Source of the DNA: Sclerodactyla briareus
Taxonomy: Eukaryota > Echinodermata > Holothuroidea > Dendrochirotida > Sclerodactylidae
Assembly: GCA_026419785.1 (NCBI GenBank)
Contig: JAODTK010003143.1
Location: forward strand, 124,001 to 188,000
DNA: 64,000 bases
Direction: 5' to 3'
Position numbers and translations under genes: made by a program. The notes under the pieces were generated by a model. It was not told the DNA's origin. It did no database searches and saw only the letters and a program-made list of their open reading frames with translations. This document shows positions 1-10,986 of this stretch, one piece after another. Position 1 is the stretch's first letter. Each line of letters begins with the position of its first letter.

Positions 1-1320
1 TAGTCACTTTTTAAAGGGCACCTTCCTCCGATCTCCGGCCCACGGTGCATCCACGGACGTGGGGATGGTACCATGGTCTGAAGCTAGTAGTGTATTTGGT
101 CCCTGGGAGAATCGGTGGGCTGGGGCGTTTTGTGACGGGGAGGGGGCAAAAAACGAAAAGCACCTCACAGGTAATTTATCAACACACACAGTCCAATTAC
201 GAGATTTGCATACAGGCCTTTTCAGATCGCCTTTCTTTCGACTCTTGGTGTCGTTGCACGAGTGATGGGACTAGGGTATAGAGCTAGTTGTCTTCCCCTC
301 CCCTTAAAAATATTGAGGCTGAGCCCTTCTGTCACCGAGAGGGGACCCAAAACAAAAAGCACCTCACAGGTAAAATGCCAAATTCCACACACTAAGTCAA
401 TGGGATTTTTCCTACACAAGTCAATTGAGATTATCTTTGACAATAACAACACTTTTTAGGCCACTCTCCCTCCGCTGGTGCCCACCGTGGCATTCAAGGA
501 CGTGGGGATGGTACCATGGTATAAAGCTAAGTAGCATATTCCGTCTCTGGAAGAATCAGTGGGCTGGGGCGTTTTGTGACGGGGAGGGGGCAAAAAACGA
601 AAAGCACCTCACAGGTAATTACACACAAAGTCAATAGGAGAATTTATGGCATAACAGGCACTTTTCAGATCGCCCTTCTTTCGATATCTTGGTGTCGGTG
701 CACGAGTGGATGGTACTGGGATAGAGCTAAGGTGTCTTCCCCTCCCCTTAAAAATATTGAGGCTGAGCCCTTCTGTCACTGAGAAGGGGACCCAAAACAA
801 AAAGCACCTCACAGGTAAAATGCCAAATTCCACACACTAAGTCAATGGGATTTTTCCTACACAAAGTCAATGAGAGTATCTTGGCACAAATAACACTTTT
901 TAGGGCACTCTCCCGGTGGCCGACCGGGGGTGGCATTCAAGACGTGGGATTGTACCAGGGTATAAAGCTAAGTAGCATATTCCGTCTCTGGAAGAATCAG
1001 TGGGCTGGGGCGTTTTGTGACGGGGAGGGGGCAAAAAACGAAAAGCACCTCACAGGTCACTTACCACAAAGTCATGGGAGAATTTTGCAGCAAGCATGCA
1101 CTTTTTCGGATCGCCCTCCTTGTGCCATCTTGGCATCGATGTACAAGTGGATAGTACTGGGGTATAGAGCTAAGTGTCCCCCCCCCCCCCCCTCCCTCCA
1201 AAAATTTTGAGGCTAAGCCTTTCCTCCCCCGCGAGGGGCCCAAAAATAAAAGCACCTCACAGGTAAAACACCAAATTCCACACACTAAGTCAATGGGATT
1301 TTTCCTACACAAAGTCAACA
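1..1320. repeat. Tandem repeat, about 445-bp dimeric unit, three copies
   Basis: The words 'gtgggctggggcgttttg' (near 115, 560 and 1000), 'aaaagcacctcacaggt' and 'gtcaatgggatttttcct' (near 396, 841 and 1289) recur with a period of about 440-450 bp. Each unit contains two diverged halves, because 'aaagcacctcacaggt' occurs twice per period (for example 152 and 350), so the array is a dimer repeat of roughly 200 + 245 bp. The first unit is cut by the window edge. Reading frames across the array break at every unit and look non-coding. Confidence 0.85.
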
Positions 1321-1467
1321 ATAGCTGCGCGCTGACTGTGTAAAGTTTCGGGTTTTAGCATTGTTAGGGGCGCTGAGACCTACCTGGGAGATTTAGCCTA
1401 TTATCTTACAGTATAACTGGAGTATCTGAGTCAATCAACCTACCGAGTAGCAAACATTCGTCAGTTT

Positions 1468-1618
1468 TTAACTTCAACCAGCTATGCTGATTGAGCTATT
1501 GAAATCTGCATGTCACTCTGTTTATCTATCTATCTATCCAGTGTGTCCAAATGGCTTTTTGGCACCCAAACAGCATTCCTGTGAATGATGTTCCCGCCCA
1601 AACTTGGACACAATATTT
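1468..1618 (+). mobile_element. Family B element head, truncated
   Basis: A degraded head hairpin ('caaccagctatgctgattg') is followed by 'gcatgtcactct', a short (TATC)n run, 'ccagtgtgtccaaatggc' and 'tttttggcacccaaacagc'. The same module order recurs at 23701 and 51337. The match stops near 1618, where LINE-like sequence begins, so the element looks interrupted or truncated there. Confidence 0.6.
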
Positions 1619-1639
1619 AGCCTATTGAACACAAGACTA

Positions 1640-1862
1640 GAGAATTACCAGAAGACTGGCTCAACGCAAATGTGTCACCAATATTGAAAAAGAAAACTGC
1701 TCGGTCCTCTTCAAACTACAGGCCTGTTTCCCATAACCTCTATCCTGCGTGAGCTCTTGAACATAGCCTATAATTCACACCAATTTCATGAGTCATTCTG
1801 AGAATAATAGTGTCTTGAATGACGAATAGCATTGATTCCGTAAGGGGCGTTCATGCGATGTA
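1640..1862 (+). mobile_element. LINE reverse-transcriptase fragment (RT motif region)
   Basis: Conceptual + strand translation with frame slips reads LPEDWLNANVSPI, a Lys-rich step, SSNYRPVS, then RELLNI, and later a degraded QHGF-like turn followed by RKGRS. This order (LPxDWxxAxVxPIFKKG, NYRPVSLT, QHGFRxGRS) is the hallmark of the N-terminal half of non-LTR retrotransposon RTs of the Jockey/CR1/L2 group. Only about 220 bp survives, with stops and frameshifts, so it is a dead fragment. The clade cannot be fixed from this much. Confidence 0.75.
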
Positions 1863-2238
1863 ACGGCGAATCCATGAACGGGCACCTGCGAAACCTATCA
1901 TAATGATTTTTTCGCAAATAGCATGTTGCAGTGGATTGTGGGATAATTTTGATGCATGCTGGGATACTTCAGCCTCAGGGGCAGTTTTGTGTTAGCATGT
2001 AATGGAAAAACTTGTGAATTCTAATTAATATCTTTCATATTGTCTGTGCATATTCTCTAATTTTCATCTGATCGTGCCAAATTGATTAAATGTGTCATAT
2101 TTTTCGCCAGGTAAAATCAATTTTATCCACCTTCCCATTTGTCCTTCCAAATCTTGCTACTTTGGGCCCCCTGTAGCTAAAAAAAAAACCAAACCACAAT
2201 GCATTGCGAGAGGCTATTTGCCAAAGGCTAATATCCAT
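1863..2238. other. No gene seen
   Basis: AT-rich sequence without a convincing reading frame. A weak 'gtgttagcatgtaatgg' near 1990 resembles the terminus of the MITE that follows. Confidence 0.4.
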
Positions 2239-2682
2239 GGGCACTTTGTGTTAGCAGTCAATTGGAGCAAGCAGAAAAATTTCACCATTTGTGAGTGTAT
2301 CGCCATCAATCCTGATATTTTGTTCTGCATTCTACTTAACATAAAAAATGCCAGGAATTCTATTGAAAATCGATTTTTCAACTCAAATTTAAAGTGTTTT
2401 CTGATCACGTAACGCAGCTACCAGGTTTTTTTTCTTTTCTCTCTTGACCTGATAAACAGTAAAGGCTATGCCTCCATGGAACGCATATTGGGCCAAGAAG
2501 CAAAATAATGCTTGATTTGAGTTCGAAAAATCGGATTTACAATGAAAACTTCTGCAATTTTGATGTGAAGTAGAATAACAGATTACAAGAACCCTGTGGC
2601 GGCAACACATCAATAAATGAGTGGAAATATCATGTTTCTCTCTGGCTTGCTCCATCGACTGTAAACACAAAGTGTCCTATGA
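2239..2682. mobile_element. Fold-back MITE with long terminal inverted repeats
   Basis: The left end 'gggcactttgtgttagcagt' followed by 'ggagcaagcagaaaaattt' is mirrored at the right end, where the reverse complement of 2634-2682 reads 'ggacactttgtgtttacagt' and then 'ggagcaagccagagag'. The inner halves also mirror each other around 'attgaaaatcgatttttc' and 'cgaaaaatcggattt', so nearly the whole 440 bp can fold back on itself. There is no transposase. Partial copies lie at about 8960-9276 and 9429-9740. No clear target-site duplication can be called by eye. Confidence 0.75.
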
Positions 2683-3150
2683 AATGAGTTTCGCATGTTG
2701 CCTGAGTCGATCCACCGCCTATTATTTTAATAATGGATAGGCATAGGGCACGCTATGAGTGTATCATTCGAACAAAAACTTGCCAGCATCGGATCGTTTG
2801 GAGCGAACATGCAGTTCGTCGAAACATGCGGTCAAAAAATGGGTAATCTTTCCATTATCAACTTTGAGTAAAAAAAAAACCCAATGGGGGAAGGATGGTA
2901 GTTGTCACATAAAATCAAATTACAATGGTGTCGATTTTACCTAAAATCATGACAAACAACCTACTATTTCGTGCTTCCAGTTCCAGCGTCGCTTCGAGGA
3001 TGGACGACATTCCAAAGCGTTAATTGTTGGGAAAAAGTTTGTTTATGAGCAAAACGCATGTACTTTTGCTAGGCTTTGAATCACGAATCGGAAAGATGAT
3101 GCTGTGTTGAAGGCTGCCACCTATTTTTTTGCCACACCATTTTTTGATTA
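2683..3150. other. No gene seen
   Basis: Unassigned spacer between the MITE and the family A element. No coding signature or repeat partner was recognised. Confidence 0.35.
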
Positions 3151-5215
3151 ATTGACGAAGTCAGAGGATTATGCAGTCATGACAGGTGTGTATGTATGTA
3201 GGTATGTGTGTATGAAGCTGGCTTGTAAACACGAGAAATCGACCCCACCTGGATGGATGAAGCTCATACTTGGCGTTGTGTGTGCCCATGATGAGTACAT
3301 GGAAACCAATGATTTTGGGGTCAGGTAGATGTCATTGAGGACAACAGAGGTCCAAAGTAGAAAAACCTTGTAAACACGCTAAGTCCAGAATGGTGGTCTG
3401 ATCAAGTTGAAATTTGGTGTATTGCTTTTTATGGGGAGTACAGGAACACTAATGGTTTTGGTTCGGGTCCGGGGTCGGGTGTAAATTTTGGTCAAAAAAT
3501 AGGAAAAATTGGTGAAAGTTGATATTGAACCAATTTGGCTTTGTAACACGATTAATCTACCCACCTGGATAGATTTAAAGCTAAGACTTGGTATAGTGTG
3601 TTCCCCATGATGAGTAAATGAACCCTATTGTTTTGGGGTCAGGGCAGAGGTCATCAAAGGTCAACAGAGGTCAAAGTATGAACACCTTGTAAACACGCTC
3701 AGTACAGAATGGTTGTTGGGTCTTATCAAGTTGAAATGTGGTGTATAGCTTTTTATGGGGAGAGAAGACAGGGACCCTATTGTTTTTTGGGTCAGGTGGG
3801 GTGGGTGAATTTTTGGTCAAAAAAATTGAAAAATTGTTAAAAGTCAATTTTTGGGCAATTTTGGCTTGTAAACCACGATAACTCGAACCCACCGGATGGA
3901 TTAGAAAGCCCATAATTGGTATTTGTTTCCCCATGTGAGGGCATCAACCTATTGTTTTGGGGGTCTCAGGTAGAGGTCATTTAAGGTCAACAGAGGTCAC
4001 AAAGTTGAAACTTGTGAACATGCTCTGTCCAGAATGGTGGTCTGATCAAGTTGAAAGTTGGTGTTATAGCTTTCTATGGGGAGTACCAGGAACCCTATTT
4101 TTTGGTTCGGGGTTTTTTTTTTTTTTTTTTTTTTTTTCGGGTGAATTTTCGGTCGAAAAAGAAAAATTGTGAAAAGTCAAGAAATTGGCCAATTTTTAGG
4201 CTGGGAAACCGATAACTCTACCCACCCCCTGGGATAGATAAAGGCCATACTTGGTATGTGTGTTCCCCATGATGAGCACATGACCGATTGTTTTTGGGTC
4301 AGGTCAGAGGTCAAAAGAGGTCAAAGTATGAAAAAACCTTGTCAACTGCTAAGTCAGAATGGTTGTCTTATCAAGGTTGAAATGTGGGTTGTTATAGCTT
4401 TCTTTATGGGGAATGGGAAACACTATTGTCTTTGGTTCAGGTCGGGGTAATTTTGGTCAAAATAGAAAAATGTGAAAAATTAAAAAAGTCCATTATATTG
4501 GCCAATTTTGGCTTGTAATCATGATAACTAACCCTACCTGGATGGATGAAGCTTTTATAGTCCTAATTTGACCTAAGTTTGGCTCGTAAACACGATAACT
4601 CACCTTACCTGATGGAATAAAGCTTATACTGGTAGTGTGTCCCCATGATAATACATGAACCCTACTGTTTTTTGGGTCATTCAGAGATCATCTGTAGGTC
4701 AACAGAGGTCAAGTCTGACAACCTTGTAAACCACGATAAGTCCAATGGTTGGTCTGATCTGTGAAATTTGGGGTAGATTTCTTTTGGGGAGGGGAGTACA
4801 GCAAACCCTATTGTTTTGGTCCAGGTCGGAGGGAATTTTGGTCCAAAAAATGAAATTTGTGAAAAAGTATATATTATGCCAATTTGTTTGTTAACAAGAT
4901 AACTTAACCCCATCTGGATGGATTAAGCTCAGCTTGGTTATGTGAGTTCCCCATGATGAGTACATGAACCCTATTGTTTTGGGGTCAGGACAGAGTTCAT
5001 TTTGAGGTCACTAGAGGTGCAGAGTCTGAAAACTTGGGATTTTGGTGTGTAGCTTCCTTATCCAGGAGTATAGGAGCCCTACAGGTTGGTTGGGAATGGG
5101 AAATTGTCAGACATTCTGGTTCCATAATGAGCTGGTGCACTCTCCATTGTCATGTGTGGCTATAGGTTGTACGAAAATCAAAACAATTTCTGAGCCTTTG
5201 GCTTATGGTTTATCA
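3151..5215 (+). mobile_element. Family A composite element (Helitron-like ends, tandem core)
   Basis: It starts with 'ttgacgaagtcagagg' and 'atgcagtcatg', then a short (TG/TA)n run. The core is made of about six degenerate monomers of about 330 bp, each with 'ttgtaaacacgataact', 'ccccatgatgagtacatgaa', 'aggtcaacagaggtcaaag' and 'tttggtcaaaaaat'. It ends near 5190-5215 in a small hairpin (gagcc-ttt-ggctt) followed by 'atggtt'. Further copies lie at 9774, 18655 and 49902. A T-run interrupts the core at 4108-4137. The head, microsatellite, tandem core and hairpin tail resemble HINE/DINE-1 or bivalve 'pearl' elements; that assignment is my inference. Confidence 0.65.
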
Positions 5216-5249
5216 TAAGAAGACGACAGACAAGAGGATATTCTGGTCG

Positions 5250-6295
5250 TTCTTGGTAGCTAAAACCAGCTATGCTGGATATGCCAAAATGTTGTGATTT
5301 GATGAATCTTGACCAGACTTGGTCAAAAGTTGATTGACTAATGCGGTTCATGTTGACCACCTTACTCTAAAGGTAAAAGTCAAGGCATTAAAGGGATACG
5401 ATGGGCCATAAGTGGAAAAACTGCAAAACAGCTAGTACTTCTACAAATTCAATACAGTGCTGATGTTCAGTCAATCGATGTCTAAACCTTTGGGGTGTTT
5501 AGGATTTCTTGTTCATGGGCCCATTCTATGAAATTTCACACAATGGTACTTTAATTGCATCTCCTTCCACAGGTACAAGTACATGTAAGCGGTAGTGGTC
5601 AAGGGGGGGGTGTTTGGGAAATTCTGGCTGAAGGCCCAATGTGGGCTCTAGGGCCTACATGATAGATCAGGCAAAACCTTTACACAATTTTGGAGCACAA
5701 GTCAGGGTTGATGTTCGGTCATCAATGAGGTCTAGTAGCAGTACCTCCAAGGGTTCGCTGGAATTTGACTTGACGCCCAGTTTGGGGACTTTTGGCCCGA
5801 GGGACCATCACGGCATCAAAGCAAAAATATTTCTTTATACAGTGCTGATGCTTTACATAAGTGAGGAATAGTTATACCATGGGTCCTCAAGAATTTTTGG
5901 TCTAGGACCCCTTAGCCTAACAGCTAATCTACTCCACCAATGTGTGACCATTGCTTTTTGGCCCCCAAACTGTGAGGGATGTCGACACCAAACTGTCAAC
6001 CGACACATTGTATGGACCCATGAGACATGTGGGACTTTTGTGAAGGTCAAGAGGCAGTATAGGCCATTATCCATCAAATTTAAAAATGATCTTCTCCTAC
6101 AAAGGACATCAGAGTTCTTGAAAACTGTGTATAAGTTCCTTTGGAGGTGCTTCGTTTCAGCGTGATTTGAACATTTTGGATGAAAATCATATTGTCGTTA
6201 GAATTAAAACAGTAACATCTAAAAAGCCATGCCTGCACACGGGCGGTAGCGTTTTTCTCGAAATCACACAACCTCTTCTCACTTATGTGTGTATA
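5250..6295 (+). mobile_element. Family B composite element, degraded
   Basis: A decayed head ('accagctatgctggatatg', near 5267) is followed by GGCCC-rich monomers (about 5390-5870, 'gatgttcggtcatcaatg', 'tagtagcagtacctccaa'). Next comes the module 'gctttttggcccccaaact' (5953). The right-hand module around 6110-6230 ('gaaaactgtgtataagttc', 'attttggatg', 'aaacagtaacat') matches the 535-bp unit at 25-26.6 kb. No protein is encoded. Confidence 0.55.
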
Positions 6296-6339
6296 GGCGC
6301 TAATATAAGAACCGTGTAGCCTACTATTATTATTGTTAT

Positions 6340-8120
6340 TTTTTATTCCTTGTCCGAGCCCCCAGGACTCTATGCAGTCACGCGTGGCGTATGTGTGTGG
6401 GTGTGTATGTTGTGCGTATGTGTTTAATGCGACCTTGGTATCAGGTTAATTCCAGCCATGCCTGATGGATCAAGTTCAACTTGTGTGTTCTTCCCATGAT
6501 GAGGACCTGAGCTATTTATTGTTGTCTGCCGTATGGGGTCACTTTGGTCAAAAAATTAAACTTGTAAACTTCCTGGTATTTTGGGCATCTTTCTGTAATC
6601 AATGCAAGTCCAACATGCCTGGTGCTGGTGATCAAGTTCAAACTTGGTGGGGGGTGTGTGCTTCCATTATGAGTAAATGAATGCGATTTATTGTTGTTGA
6701 GTAGGGGTCAATTTGGCAAAACGTGGAAACTATTAAAATTCTGGTATTTTGGGCAATTTTACCACCGTTGTAATCAGGCAAAGTCCAACAATGCGCTGGG
6801 ATCAAGTTCAAACTTGGTGGGGTGGCTCCCATGATGAGTACATGAACGCTATTTATTGTTTATGAGTAGGGGGAGTCAATTTTGGCAAAAAGTTGGAAAA
6901 TTGTAAAATTCTGGTATTTGGGCACTTTTAACCTTGTAATCAGCAAAGTCAACATGCCTGGTGGGATCAAGTTCACACTTTGTGTGTGTTGCTTCCCATG
7001 TGAGTAATGAACGCTATTTATTGTTGTGTAAGTGGGTAGGCGGTAAATTTTGGGCAAAAAGTGGAACTTGTAAATTCTGGTATTTTGTGCACTTTTACCC
7101 TTGTAATCATGCAAGTCCAACATGCCTGGTGGGATCAAGTTTCAAACTTGGGTGGGTGTGGCTTCCCATTAGAGTACATGAACGCTATCTTTTGTATGAG
7201 TAAGGGGGTCAATTTTGGGCAAAAGTGGAAACTTGTAAATTCTTGGTATTTTGGGGCCCTGTTTACCTTGTAATCAGGCAAAGTCCATAATGCCTGGTGG
7301 GACAAGTTCAAACTTGGTGGTTGTCTTCCAATGATGAGTACATGAATGCTATTTATTGTTGTATGATATGGGTCAATTTTGGGCAAAAAGTTGAACTTGT
7401 AAAAATCTGGTATTTTGGGCACTTTTCAAATACCCTTGTAATCAGGCAAGTCTAACATGCCTGGTGGGATCAAATTTCAAACTTTGTGTGTAGCTTCCTT
7501 CCCATGAAGGTAAATGAACGCTATTTATTGTTGTATGAGCTAGAGTTCAATTTTGGTCAAAAGTTGAAACTTGTAAAATCTGTATGTGGGGCATTTAAAC
7601 ACTTGTAATCAGGCAAAGTCCACTATGCCTGGTGGGATCAAGTTCAAACTTGGTGGGTGTGCCTTCCCATGAGGATTACAATGAATGCTATTATTTATTT
7701 GTGTATGAGTAGGGTATCAATTTGGGCCAAAAGTGCACGTGTCAAATTCCGGTATTTAGAGGCCCTTTTTTAACCGAACCTTGGGATCAGGCAAAGTCCA
7801 ACATTCCTGGTGGAATCAAGTTCCAACTTGATGGGTGTGGCTTCCCATGATGAGTACATGAACGCTATTATAGTTGTCAACAGTTCGAGCGAATACCCAT
7901 CATAACTGGCTTGTAAATTCGGTATTTTTGGCAACCTACATTGTTTCTTACCTTGTAATCAGAGCTTTGTTTCAACTGCCGGGCTGGTCATGACCATGCC
8001 TGATCATTATTGCTATTGATCTCAGTTTAAGCATGAGACCTGGTGTTAGTCAAATTAAGAACTTGAACAACACCAGAACCGTTGTGTCCAAGGAATCACA
8101 CAGCCTTGTTTGGCTTTCTG
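6340..8120 (+). mobile_element. Family C composite element: family A ends with a different 168-bp tandem core
   Basis: The head ('ctatgcagtcacg' plus a TG-rich run, 6370-6420) and the tail ('aatcacacagccttg', hairpin agcc-ttgttt-ggct, then 'ttctgatt', near 8090-8118) are those of family A. The core is different: about nine monomers of about 168 bp ('atgcctggtgggatcaag', 'gaacgctatttattgttg', 'ttgtaatcaggcaaagtcc'), starting near 6455, 6612, 6789, 6955, 7122, 7291, 7458, 7626 and 7802. The last monomers are the most decayed. Confidence 0.65.
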
Positions 8121-8955
8121 ATTGTTTATTATTGTTCATTATCATTATTAATTAGCGTAATCAACTATAACGCCTAAAAGACATTAAAACTTCAGAATTG
8201 CCAGGTTTTGGAGATTTAATTTAGCAAATACTTGACATCAATGGTTTAAACAAATGCAAATATGTGTTCAAATGGTGGCCGGCCCGTTGAAAATTGAGAG
8301 ACTTTGTCTCATTACTAGTGTTGAACAGTTAGGAGTGTTTGCTTGGAACATATTGACCATAACATTGTTCTCTTCTCTGCACTCTCGGGCTACAAGCCAT
8401 TAAGATTTCAATGGGGAATCCTCGGAAATCAATTACTGAATACCACGAGGCACGCCCGCGCCGCCCGCTCTGGTGTCTGGAACAGCTCCGTTGTGAAATC
8501 CTTGAGCGAGTTTACCCGCCCGCCCCATGTGACCTGAAAACGCCACTGACGGATGATCGACCTCACGATTGGGGTTGCACGGATTGGTTACGTAAAATGT
8601 GTGTGTATGCCCAGTGCCCTAACGTTTTCTTACATGCTTAAGGGACTTTTCTAAGTTTTCGCAGTAGAATTAAGGGTCTCGTTTTTTTTTAGAGGACTGT
8701 TGTCAAGTTTTTTGCACAGTAGAAATATTGATCGAATATGCCACCTTTGTGCTGAATTGAAGGAAATGGTTATGAACCTATCTTGACAAGTCGATACGTG
8801 ATGTCAAGAAACTTTCCCCATTACTTTGTACTGGGTTCACTCTTGTTTACCCTAGGACCGTCAGTAGGTGGTATCATCGCATTGTTTCGTAGGCATTTGC
8901 CCGTATCTCGATCATTTGCCTTGCATTTCGTTAGTAGACCTTGAAACGATTATTG
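8121..8955. other. No gene assigned; short GC-rich island at about 8440-8600
   Basis: Mostly AT-rich unique sequence. The stretch 8440-8600 is clearly GC-richer and open for about 75 codons on the + strand, but no family is recognisable and no splice signals frame it convincingly. It could be a stray exon, a regulatory CpG-rich patch or a repeat fragment. Confidence 0.3.
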
Positions 8956-8959
8956 TCGG

Positions 8960-9276
8960 CAAACGTGCAATAGTTTGATTGAAATCAGATTTTTTTCCAA
9001 CTCAAATCGGGCAATTATTTTTGGTTTTGGCTCAATATGCCGGTCCCATGGAAGCCTAGCCTTCACAATTTATCATGGTAGGGCCTGTATTCGGAGATGA
9101 AAAAAAACAGCCTCATTTAAGTTAGAAATCCGATTTCAGTCAGAATTTCTGCAAGTTTTAGTGAAGTAGAACACCAAAACGAACTTTTCAAATTTGGTAG
9201 CGATACACTCACAAATTAGTGAAATATCATAATTTTTTCTGCTTGCCCCATTGACGGCTAACACAAGTGCCCCGGA
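8960..9276. mobile_element. MITE copy, right part
   Basis: The internal mirror 'attgaaatcag...ctcaaatc' against 'gttagaaatccgatttcagt' and the end 'ccccattgacggctaacac' (about 9243-9262) match the right half of the fold-back element at 2239-2682. The left terminus is not recognisable. Confidence 0.55.
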
Positions 9277-9428
9277 CTATTTATGTCCTTATTATAGCTG
9301 TTCTCTTCCGCTATACTGCTACTACTATCAATAACGCCTAGCTGGGTCCCGATAAGGCGCTAGGTTGAATTTAGCCCTTAACGTCCGTTATAGACCAGCT
9401 ATAAGGCAACGTACAAAACTTGTTTCAT

Positions 9429-9745
9429 AGGGCACTTTGTGTTAGCAAGTCATGAGCCAGCCAGAAAAATTACGATATATATTTCACTCATTGTGGGTGT
9501 ATCGCCAACAAATGCTGATATTTTGTTCTTGTCATTTGTACTTACAGTACCTACCAATTGCATATCTGATTGAAAATCCAATTTTTCCCACTCAAATCAA
9601 GCGATTTTTTTTGGCTCAAATATATGCTTGTCATGGAGGCCAAGCCTGCACTGTTCATCATGGAAGGCTGTTTGGAGATTCACAGAAACGGCCTCAATTT
9701 GAGTAAGAAAATCGGATTTCAATCAGAATTTTAGCAATTTTATGT
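9429..9745. mobile_element. MITE copy, left part, truncated
   Basis: It opens with 'gggcactttgtgttagcaag' and proceeds through 'aaaatccaatttttccc' and the mirrored 'aaaatcggatttcaatcag'. It stops near 9745, before the expected inverted terminus. Confidence 0.6.
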
Positions 9746-9773
9746 TTTTGTTTTAATTAAATGTTGTTTTTTC

Positions 9774-10725
9774 TTCCTTGACGCAGTCAGAGGGAATCTA
9801 TGCAGTCTGACAGTGTTTTTGTGTGTGTGTGTGTTCGGTGCGTGTGCGTGTGTGTGTGGTTTGTTTGTGTGTGCGTGTGTTTTGTGTGGTGTGGTGTGTG
9901 ACGCCAGCCTTATAACACAATTACTCACCCGCTTGGATGGATCAAGTTCATACTTGTCTATGGATTCCCATAATTATACATGATCTCTATTGTTTTGGGT
10001 CCAGGTCAAAGTTCATCTGACGGCCGAGTACAGGAACCCGTATTGTTTTAGTGTCAATCGGGGTCCAGAATTCGTGAAAAATTGGGGAAATAACACGATT
10101 ACTTCGACCCCTACTTGGATGGATCATTCACACTTGGTATGTGTGTTCCCTATGATGAGATCATGAATCTTATGTTTTGGGGTCAGGTTCGAGGTCACTA
10201 GAGGTCAAAGTTAAACCTTGGGTAAACATGATCGGTCCAAATATTGGTCGTTCTGAACAGGTGGACTTATTGATGTATGTAGCTTTCTTTTGGGGAGTAC
10301 GGAACCCTATTGTTATTGATTTAGGTCCGGGGTGAATTTTAGTCAAATGAAAATGCGGGATAGTCAAATTTTTGGAACCATTTGGCATAATATGTGACTC
10401 ACTTTACATTTCCTTGGATTGATGAGGCCCATACTTGTATGGTGTGTCCCACAGTATACATAAATCCTGTTTGTTTTGGGGTCAGGTCATGAGTCCATCT
10501 GAGGTCACCATAGTTTCGAAGTATGAAAATCTTGGAATTAAGTGTGTATCTTGCTTACCTAATCAATAGTATGGAACCAATTTGTTTGGTTGGGATAAAT
10601 GGGAAATTTTCAATGTTATTTCCCATAATGAGCTGGTGCAATTTCACATTTGTCCTTGTGTATAGCTGTAGGTTGTCAGCAAAGAGTCAAGGAATCACTA
10701 AGCCTTTTGCTTTCTTGGTTCTAAT
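9774..10725 (+). mobile_element. Family A composite element, upstream of MLH1
   Basis: The head 'ttgacgcagtcagagg' / 'ctatgcagtctgac' is followed by a (TG)n run at 9814-9900, about two and a half 330-bp monomers, and the tail 'aatcactaagccttttgct' plus 'ttcttggtt' near 10690-10720. It ends only about 150 bp before the MLH1 start codon, so the MLH1 promoter must lie in that short gap or within the repeat. Confidence 0.65.
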
Positions 10726-10870
10726 TGAAATCCAAATCAAGCAATATTTTTATGCCTCATATGTTATGCCTTTCATTTTCTCGAGCGTTGCTCAACAGGC
10801 CCCAATTGTATCAAGTGATGGTGATTTTATGTACATACAGTAATAAACTGTGATCACAGCGATTTACGCC

Positions 10871-10986
10871 ATGGCCGGCGTCCATTCCCGGGACTAGATA
10901 TACGGTCGTCAATCGGATAGCAGCTGGGGAATTGAATCCAGAGACGCAGCTACTGCGCCACTTCCCTCAAGAGTGATTTGGAACAG
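10871..10986 (+). CDS. MLH1: MLH1 exon 1 (start codon to helix of the ATPase N-motif)
   Basis: ATG at 10871 opens MAGV, two residues before [15 protein letters not shown]. The human protein has three extra residues (MSFVAGV). The exon ends 'gaacag' at 10986 and is followed by GTAC. It ends two bases into a codon, the same phase and position as human exon 1 (after residue 39, second base). Small indels occur after 'ggcgtc', in the RRLDE stretch, and in the distal third, which should encode the catalytic Glu/Asn helix (KEMIEN-like) but is scrambled by frame slips. Confidence 0.9.

Noticed and set aside
845..1210. 121-codon open frame
   Set aside because: Falls inside the 445-bp tandem repeat; the equivalent frame is broken in the other units.
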